Assembly (NCBI GenBank): GCA_003151375.1
Contig: PLXI01000203.1
Coordinates: forward strand, 1 to 9,586
Reading direction: 5' to 3'
Length of the DNA stretch: 9,586 nucleotides
Origin: Hyphomicrobiales bacterium
GTDB taxonomy: Bacteria; Pseudomonadota; Alphaproteobacteria; Rhizobiales; Aestuariivirgaceae
The notes under the pieces are model-generated. The model ran no database searches. It saw nothing but the letters and a program-made list of their open reading frames with translations, and was not told where the DNA came from. Below, piece by piece: positions 4,932 to 9,586 of the stretch. Position 1 is the stretch's first letter; each line of letters starts with the position of its first letter. The translations under genes and the position numbers were made by a program.

Positions 4932-7900
4932 ATGGCTCGACAACCAACTGAAACACGCCGCAATACGAGAGCACCCCTCATTGAGGGCGCAACCTCTCAA
5001 GCATCCGCGGCCAATGCACCAGCCCAGCCACCTTTGCGCTCTAACCCAGCCAATGAGAATGACCCCAGCACAGCCATGATGATGCGCCGCCTGCGCCGCT
5101 CACCATCTTATGATGGCATTTGGATTTCTCTGATCATCTCAATGGTTTGGGCAATCGGCTGGTTCTTTGGTTACAAAGACGTATTGCTCAATGGTCAGGT
5201 CCTTTCCTTGTGGGGCTATATGCAAGGCCTCGCTTGGCTGGTTCTTCCGCCCGTCACCATTGTTGCCATCGCATTTAATATGTGGCGTTCACAACAATTG
5301 CGTATCACTTCCGAAGTTTTGATGCAGCAGGCCATGCGCCTGATTAACCCGCAAGATATCGCCACTGAGGGCTTAACTTCAATTGCACAAAGTGTGCGCC
5401 AAGAAGTTGATATGCTGGTGGGTGGCGTTGAACACGCGTTGCAGCGCGCCTCAGCACTTGAAGAAATCGTCCACAAAGAAGTTTCCGCCGTTGAACGCGC
5501 CTTTGGCTCCAACGAAGAACGTATCCGCAGCCTCGTAAATGGCCTCGAAACGCAGCGCGCCGCATTGCTACAAACTTCCACTCAGGTGGCAGCGGATGCC
5601 CAGCCCATGTTGCAGCGCCTTGAAGCCAACACGCACGGCCTCACTCAGGTTGTCAATGTCGCACTCACCACTTTTGGGCGCATTGAAGAAGGCTTGAAGT
5701 CATCCACCACTGATCTTTCACGCACCATTGACGATGTCTCTGCGCGCACAGCTGAAACCACCCAAGCCATTGGCCAACAGTCGCAACAGTTTGAACGCAT
5801 CTCCACTATGCTGCTGTCTGATTTCCGTGGTTTCTCCGGCGATTTGCAAGTTCAAATGCAAACACTGAGCACAACAGCAGCAGGCCTTGGCAATGAATCG
5901 CGCCAGTTTAATTCCGACATGAAAGACATGGAGCAAAATATCGCGCAGCTCATGCGCCAAAACACCGACGTGTTAGCCAGCACCCATGCCGCTATGCAAG
6001 TCGGCATGCAAAATCTCACGTCTGATTATGTCGAGAAACTGCAGGGCGTGCGCGGTGAAATCCTCAGCCAGTTCAATGATTCAAGTCGCCACATGATAAT
6101 TGAGTTGGACAGCGCAAACCTGCGCTTTCACGAAAATTTCAACACCTCATCCAGTCGCTTATTTGCGCAAATGGATCAAACCTCAACCCAACTCGTTGCC
6201 CAACTCGGTGCATCTGGCTCTGGTGTAATAGGCGCAATCCAGCAATCGGCAGAAGAATACTCTAAAGCCCTCACAGAAGTTTCTGCACGCCAAGAAACGC
6301 TTACGTCGACCTTACAGGGCAGTCTCAACCGCACAACTTCGCTCCTCGCTCAAGAAATGCAAAGCGCTGGCACCAATGTCAATGAACTGTTGGTCAACAC
6401 CAGCAGCACCATTGCAGCCCATCTGAAAGAGTCGTCAGACATCGTTAGCCGCCAAATGCAGGATTCAGGTTTTGCACTGGCCCAAAACATGGAAAAATCC
6501 AGCGGTGATTTAACTGATAAGCTGATCACAATATCAGGTGAATTCGTGCATAAATTGGGCAATGCGCGAGAAGGCTTGCTCACCAGCTTCTTGGGTGCGT
6601 CTGGTGAACTCATTTCCAAATTGGAAGACACCAGCATCACAATCTTCGACCGCCTGCATTCGACCAATAATGAAATGACCGGCCGCATTGACCGGGTCAG
6701 CTCAGAGCTTGCCGATCACTTGCAATCTACAAGTGCCGACGTAACTGAGCGTCTCATCCGCGTCAGTTCCGATCTCACCGGTCGATTGCAATCCACAAAT
6801 TCGGACGTAACTGAGCGCCTAGAGCGCGTCAGCTCAGAGCTTACCGAGCGTTTTGACAGCACCAGTTCGCAGATCAATGAGCGTTTGAACTTTACAGCGT
6901 CGGAAATTGAACAACAATTCAATGAAGCCACCGATCGGTTGGATCTTGCTGCCAAAGAATCCACCACCAGGCTTGACAGCCATGGCAAGCGCTTTGTCGA
7001 AAGCCTGGACGGCGCATCTGGCCGCATCTTCTCAGATTTGGGCAATGCGCGCGATGCATTCGCCGAAGGCTTGGGCGAAACGACGTTGCAAATTTCAGGG
7101 CGCTTTGAACAGGAAACTGGCCTGCTTATCAACCGCATTGATAGATCTGTAGGTGAATTCAACGCCGCTGCCAAAACTTCTAGCGACAAATTGCAAGAAG
7201 CTTCGGGCATATTCGCCAAGCATATGTCAGGCACGCAAGGCTTGTTGGCCGATCAGCTTGCCAGTGCTGCAACAGATATAGACCAGCGTTTGGAAAACGT
7301 TTCGTTGCAACTGACCGGCAGGCTTGAAACCACCGGCAACAAAATCTCCGAGCGTCTGGATGATGTATCGAGTCTGGTTGATAAGTCGATTGACAAGTTC
7401 AACCTCGAAATGGAGCATATGTTGACATCGCGCCGCGACATGCTTGACGGTTTGGTAAATGATGCCAATCGCCGCGCCACCGAAGTTGACAAGACCATGA
7501 CGAACTACATGACCATGATTGAAGAAAGCCTAAGCGCTGCTGAAGAACGCGCGCGCCATTTGGGCCGCATTGTTGCCGATCAATCAGGTGCCGCCTTGGC
7601 CAATTTGGAAGAACAATTGCGCAAGTTGGAAACCAATTCCGGCGGCCAGATTGCACAAGCTGCACGCGCCCTGCGTGAACAGCATGAGCGTGCACTTTCC
7701 AATATGAATGAGATGCTCTCTTCAACCGCGTCTGACTTCCAGCAAACCGCACAGGATATGCGCATCACCGCACAACAGGTGGTCAAGGATATCGATGTTG
7801 CGCGCGGTGAATTGAAACGCGCTGTCATTGATCTGCCTGAAGAAACCCGCAGCAATGCTGATGCCATGCGCCGTGTGGTGGCTGATCAAATCGGCGCCCT

Positions 7901-8444
7901 CAACGCGCTAGCAGATGTTGTGCGCAAGCAAAGCGGCAGCCTTGATTATTCAACACCAACCTATGCTGCGCCACGTCCAGCCATCAGCGCCCCACGCTTT
8001 GAAGCCAGCGCCCCAGTGGCTGTTCTGGCGAGGCCTGAACCTGCGGCCATAGCAGCACCACGTTTGGCTTCACTCGGTCGTGAGATTGAAAGCGCCAACG
8101 CCAAACTGAATGTGTCAGCGCGCGATGTTGTCGAAGCCATTGAAGGCCAATTGCCGAGAGACTTAGAGCGCCGTTATGCCAACTCAGATAAGGGTGCATA
8201 CGCCAAGCGCTTGTTTGAAAGCCGCAGCCGTAAATTGGTCAAGGCATTGGAATCGCGCTATTCGGAGGAGCGTTTGTTGCGCAGCCGTGTGCAAGCCTAC
8301 AACCGCTTGTTCGAAAAGTTGCTTGACACGATTGCTGCCACCGATGGTGCAGATGAGGTGATGGAACAAGTGCTCGCCTCCGATCAAGGCCGCATCTATG
8401 TGATGCTGGCCGAAATTGCGGGCCGAATGCCAAATCAAAGCTGA
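4932..8444 (+). CDS. Large two-TM hendecad-repeat protein, candidate GPR/RgsE-like polar growth factor
   Basis: A 1170-residue protein with a disordered N-terminus rich in Pro, Ala and Asn (1-50), basic RRLRR (52-56) and two transmembrane helices (about 63-81 and 97-115). A very long alpha-helical region (about 120-1000) follows, dominated by 11-residue repeats. A Pro/Ala linker (about 1006-1049) leads to a charged C-terminal domain containing AKRLFESRSRKLVKALESRY and ending AEIAGRM. Basic residues flank both membrane helices, so the long rod should be cytoplasmic. There is no cysteine, and every tryptophan lies between residues 64 and 118. Rhizobial homologues are labelled 'kinesin-like' or 'apolipoprotein A1/A4/E', but no motor P-loop is present. 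The architecture fits Growth Pole Ring/RgsE proteins, which organise unipolar growth; this is an inference from layout, and it is much shorter than the Agrobacterium protein. ATG 4932 follows AAGGA (4917-4921) by 10 bases. Confidence 0.85.
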   Translation: MARQPTETRRNTRAPLIEGATSQASAANAPAQPPLRSNPANENDPSTAMMMRRLRRSPSYDGIWISLIISMVWAIGWFFGYKDVLLNGQVLSLWGYMQGLAWLVLPPVTIVAIAFNMWRSQQLRITSEVLMQQAMRLINPQDIATEGLTSIAQSVRQEVDMLVGGVEHALQRASALEEIVHKEVSAVERAFGSNEERIRSLVNGLETQRAALLQTSTQVAADAQPMLQRLEANTHGLTQVVNVALTTFGRIEEGLKSSTTDLSRTIDDVSARTAETTQAIGQQSQQFERISTMLLSDFRGFSGDLQVQMQTLSTTAAGLGNESRQFNSDMKDMEQNIAQLMRQNTDVLASTHAAMQVGMQNLTSDYVEKLQGVRGEILSQFNDSSRHMIIELDSANLRFHENFNTSSSRLFAQMDQTSTQLVAQLGASGSGVIGAIQQSAEEYSKALTEVSARQETLTSTLQGSLNRTTSLLAQEMQSAGTNVNELLVNTSSTIAAHLKESSDIVSRQMQDSGFALAQNMEKSSGDLTDKLITISGEFVHKLGNAREGLLTSFLGASGELISKLEDTSITIFDRLHSTNNEMTGRIDRVSSELADHLQSTSADVTERLIRVSSDLTGRLQSTNSDVTERLERVSSELTERFDSTSSQINERLNFTASEIEQQFNEATDRLDLAAKESTTRLDSHGKRFVESLDGASGRIFSDLGNARDAFAEGLGETTLQISGRFEQETGLLINRIDRSVGEFNAAAKTSSDKLQEASGIFAKHMSGTQGLLADQLASAATDIDQRLENVSLQLTGRLETTGNKISERLDDVSSLVDKSIDKFNLEMEHMLTSRRDMLDGLVNDANRRATEVDKTMTNYMTMIEESLSAAEERARHLGRIVADQSGAALANLEEQLRKLETNSGGQIAQAARALREQHERALSNMNEMLSSTASDFQQTAQDMRITAQQVVKDIDVARGELKRAVIDLPEETRSNADAMRRVVADQIGALNALADVVRKQSGSLDYSTPTYAAPRPAISAPRFEASAPVAVLARPEPAAIAAPRLASLGREIESANAKLNVSARDVVEAIEGQLPRDLERRYANSDKGAYAKRLFESRSRKLVKALESRYSEERLLRSRVQAYNRLFEKLLDTIAATDGADEVMEQVLASDQGRIYVMLAEIAGRMPNQS
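6696..6893 (+). repeat. Three tandem 66-bp units coding for 22-residue (2 x 11) repeats
   Basis: Units at 6696-6761, 6762-6827 and 6828-6893 each begin with GTC and code for residues 589-610, 611-632 and 633-654, of the form VSSxLTxRLxST-xSxVTERLxR. The first and second units agree at about 49 of 66 bases, and the first 15 bases of units one and three (gtcagctcagagctt) are identical. This points to in-frame duplication of a double hendecad. Less similar 11-residue repeats extend on both sides. Confidence 0.85.
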
Positions 8445-8468
8445 TGCGAGCGCCGCTTTCAATTTGAA

Positions 8469-9413
8469 ATGAAGCTCACAGTCAAAGCGCAATCGTTTCC
8501 AGTATCCGGAACTTTCACAATTTCGCGTGGCTCAAAAACTTCGGCTGATGTGATCTTGGTTGAACTCCAAGACGGTGCAGCCACAGGACGTGGCGAAGCT
8601 GTGCCCTATGCGCGTTATGGTGAAACGGTGGCGCAATGCATTGCAGCACTTGAAGCTTTCAGCGATGACATCTCTACTCTGCCCAAAGCCTCACAAAACG
8701 CGCTTGACTGCGCCCGCTGGGATTTGGCAGCTAAGCAATCAGGCACGCCAGCTTTCGTCACCGCAGGCTTAGCCATGCTGAAACCAATGATTACGGCCTA
8801 TACACTGAGTTTGGACACGCCTGCCGTCATGGCAGAGGCCGCCCGCCACGCAGCACCTTATCCCCTGCTCAAACTCAAACTTGGCCGCGACGGCGATGAA
8901 GAACGGCTGGCCAAAATCCGCGAAGCTGTGCCACACGCCAGGCTGATCGTGGATGCCAATGAGGGCTGGAATGAAACCACACTGCCCGCGATGCTGAAAG
9001 CTTGCACACGATACGGTGTCGAACTGGTGGAACAACCCCTGCCCCAAACCCAGGATGAAATGCTTCTCAAACTGAAGCGCGACATCTTCATCTGTGCTGA
9101 TGAAAGTGCCCATGATGTGGCCTCGCTCAAAAGCCTGCGCGGCAAATATGACGCAGTGAACATCAAGCTCGATAAAACCGGCGGACTCACTGAGGCGCTG
9201 CGCATGTCCGCTGCCGCTAAGGCCGATGGCTTCAAAGTGATGGTTGGCTGTATGTTGGCAACCTCGCTGGCCATGGCACCTGCCTTTATCCTCGCCCAGA
9301 ATGCGGACTATGTGGATTTGGATGGGCCTTTGCTGTTGGCTAAAGACCGCAGCCCAGCCATCAACTATCTCAATGGGATGATGAAGCCACCGCCACCTGC
9401 CTTATGGGGCTAA
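8469..9413 (+). CDS. Dipeptide epimerase (L-Ala-D/L-Glu epimerase-like), enolase superfamily
   Basis: A 314-residue cytoplasmic enzyme of the mandelate-racemase branch of the enolase superfamily. The catalytic KxK is at Lys135-Lys137 in LLKLKLGRDG. The metal ligands are Asp162 (VDANEGW), Glu188 (LVEQPLP) and Asp211 (CADESAHD), and the second base is Lys233 (VNIKLDKTGG). The spacings match E. coli YcjG. A DxD (Asp283, Asp285 in YVDLDGPLLL), used by dipeptide epimerases to hold the substrate amino group, is present. This supports conversion of L-Ala-D-Glu from murein turnover to L-Ala-L-Glu. Close alphaproteobacterial relatives are sometimes annotated DgcA, N-acetyl-D-glutamate racemase, which remains an alternative, although no dgcN is seen. 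It follows the large hendecad gene by 24 bases with no terminator, so it is probably co-transcribed. The Shine-Dalgarno before ATG 8469 is weak. Its 3' end overlaps the convergent MFS gene by 44 bases. Confidence 0.9.
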   Translation: MKLTVKAQSFPVSGTFTISRGSKTSADVILVELQDGAATGRGEAVPYARYGETVAQCIAALEAFSDDISTLPKASQNALDCARWDLAAKQSGTPAFVTAGLAMLKPMITAYTLSLDTPAVMAEAARHAAPYPLLKLKLGRDGDEERLAKIREAVPHARLIVDANEGWNETTLPAMLKACTRYGVELVEQPLPQTQDEMLLKLKRDIFICADESAHDVASLKSLRGKYDAVNIKLDKTGGLTEALRMSAAAKADGFKVMVGCMLATSLAMAPAFILAQNADYVDLDGPLLLAKDRSPAINYLNGMMKPPPPALWG

Positions 9414-9586
9414 GCTTCACCAAATTGAAAACGGCTACAGCCAAGCCAACACCAGCAATTGCCGCCATCGCTAAAAAGGCCTTGCCGCCAGCCCATTCAA
9501 AAAGCGGGCCGGAAAACCATTGAGCGCCCGACAAAAGCAAGCCCGATGCAAAAGCCGTATAGACTCCCTGTGCCGTGTTGCGCAGG
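9370..9586 (-). CDS. MFS transporter, C-terminal end (partial)
   Basis: Read on the minus strand from the window edge, an open frame of 71 residues ends with TGA at 9370-9372. It begins LRNTAQGVYTAFASGLLLSG and continues SGPLFEWAGGKAFLAMAAIAG and a hydrophobic helix, AGVGLAVAVFNLV, before a short polar tail. The pattern RxTAQGxY...SGPLxxxxGGxAF is typical of the loop and last two transmembrane helices of major facilitator transporters of the LacY-like / phenylpropionate permease (PPP) group. The substrate cannot be told. The last 14 codons and the stop lie inside the epimerase gene on the other strand, so the two genes are convergent and overlap by 44 bases. The rest of the gene lies outside the window. 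Confidence 0.75.
   Translation of the reverse strand, partial: LRNTAQGVYTAFASGLLLSGAQWFSGPLFEWAGGKAFLAMAAIAGVGLAVAVFNLVKLSPIRQVAVASSSH

Noticed and set aside
4771..4974. 67-residue minus-strand frame across the divergent region
   Set aside because: It runs antisense through the stem-loop and the start of the large gene, with no family resemblance and no Shine-Dalgarno.
6696..6893. CRISPR-like or mobile repeats
   Set aside because: The repeats are contiguous, in frame and coding, with no spacers; they are protein hendecads.
6716..7234. 172-residue open frame on the minus strand inside the large gene
   Set aside because: It is Ser/Arg/Leu-rich and mirrors the hendecad repeats in antisense; no ribosome-binding site or recognisable domain.
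4932..8444. Reading the large protein as a kinesin-like motor
   Set aside because: No P-loop (GxxxxGK[ST]) or switch motifs anywhere in the 1170 residues; the label would come only from coiled-coil similarity.
4932..8444. Reading the large protein as a methyl-accepting chemotaxis receptor
   Set aside because: It has two N-terminal TM helices and a Gln/Glu-rich helix, but no periplasmic sensor between the helices (only about 15 residues), no HAMP pattern and no conserved signalling hairpin tip.

Overview
The window looks like chromosomal DNA of an alphaproteobacterium, most likely of the Hyphomicrobiales (Rhizobiales). Three things suggest this: the YcjX/YcjF pair in its alphaproteobacterial form, an adrenodoxin-type ferredoxin beside a thioredoxin-reductase-like ferredoxin reductase, and a very long hendecad-repeat membrane protein of the kind that rhizobial genomes label 'kinesin-like' or 'apolipoprotein A1/A4/E domain'. 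I see no mobile element, CRISPR array, tRNA or rRNA. The order was read from the sequence; the taxonomy is inferred.

Layout. (1) 3-1588, plus strand: the C-terminal part of a YcjX-family P-loop protein, overlapping by 4 bases a YcjF/DUF697-type membrane protein. (2) About 1613/1655-2896, plus: a GNAT-fold acyltransferase of the CelD/BcsL (FemAB-like) group, preceded by an exact CtrA-type box (TTAA-N7-TTAA) lying on the ycjF stop codon. (3) 2906-4264, minus: a ferredoxin gene followed by its probable NADPH reductase, with the reductase Shine-Dalgarno overlapping the ferredoxin stop. (4) 4334-4645, minus: a stand-alone Hpt phosphotransfer protein that starts with TTG. (5) 4646-4931: a 286-base divergent control region, the longest gene-free stretch. 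It holds an inverted repeat carrying two GANTC (CcrM methylation) sites, near-matches to CtrA boxes, and a strong 15-bp stem-loop just upstream of the next gene. (6) 4932-8444, plus: a 1170-residue two-TM protein with an almost unbroken array of 11-residue repeats, a Pro/Ala linker and a conserved-looking C-terminal domain. (7) 8469-9413, plus: an enolase-superfamily dipeptide epimerase. (8) 9370-9586, minus: the C-terminal end of an MFS transporter, overlapping the epimerase tail-to-tail.

How it may fit together. The large protein is my best candidate for the interesting content. Its architecture resembles the Growth Pole Ring protein of Agrobacterium (RgsE in Sinorhizobium), which is needed for polar growth, but it is much shorter than the roughly 2100-residue Agrobacterium protein as I recall it. 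It is divergent from an Hpt phosphorelay protein across a region with CcrM- and CtrA-like sites, and it is followed by an enzyme of a family that recycles murein peptides. Together this suggests a cell-cycle-timed envelope-growth locus. That reading is inference; the repeats, motifs and sites themselves are visible in the sequence.
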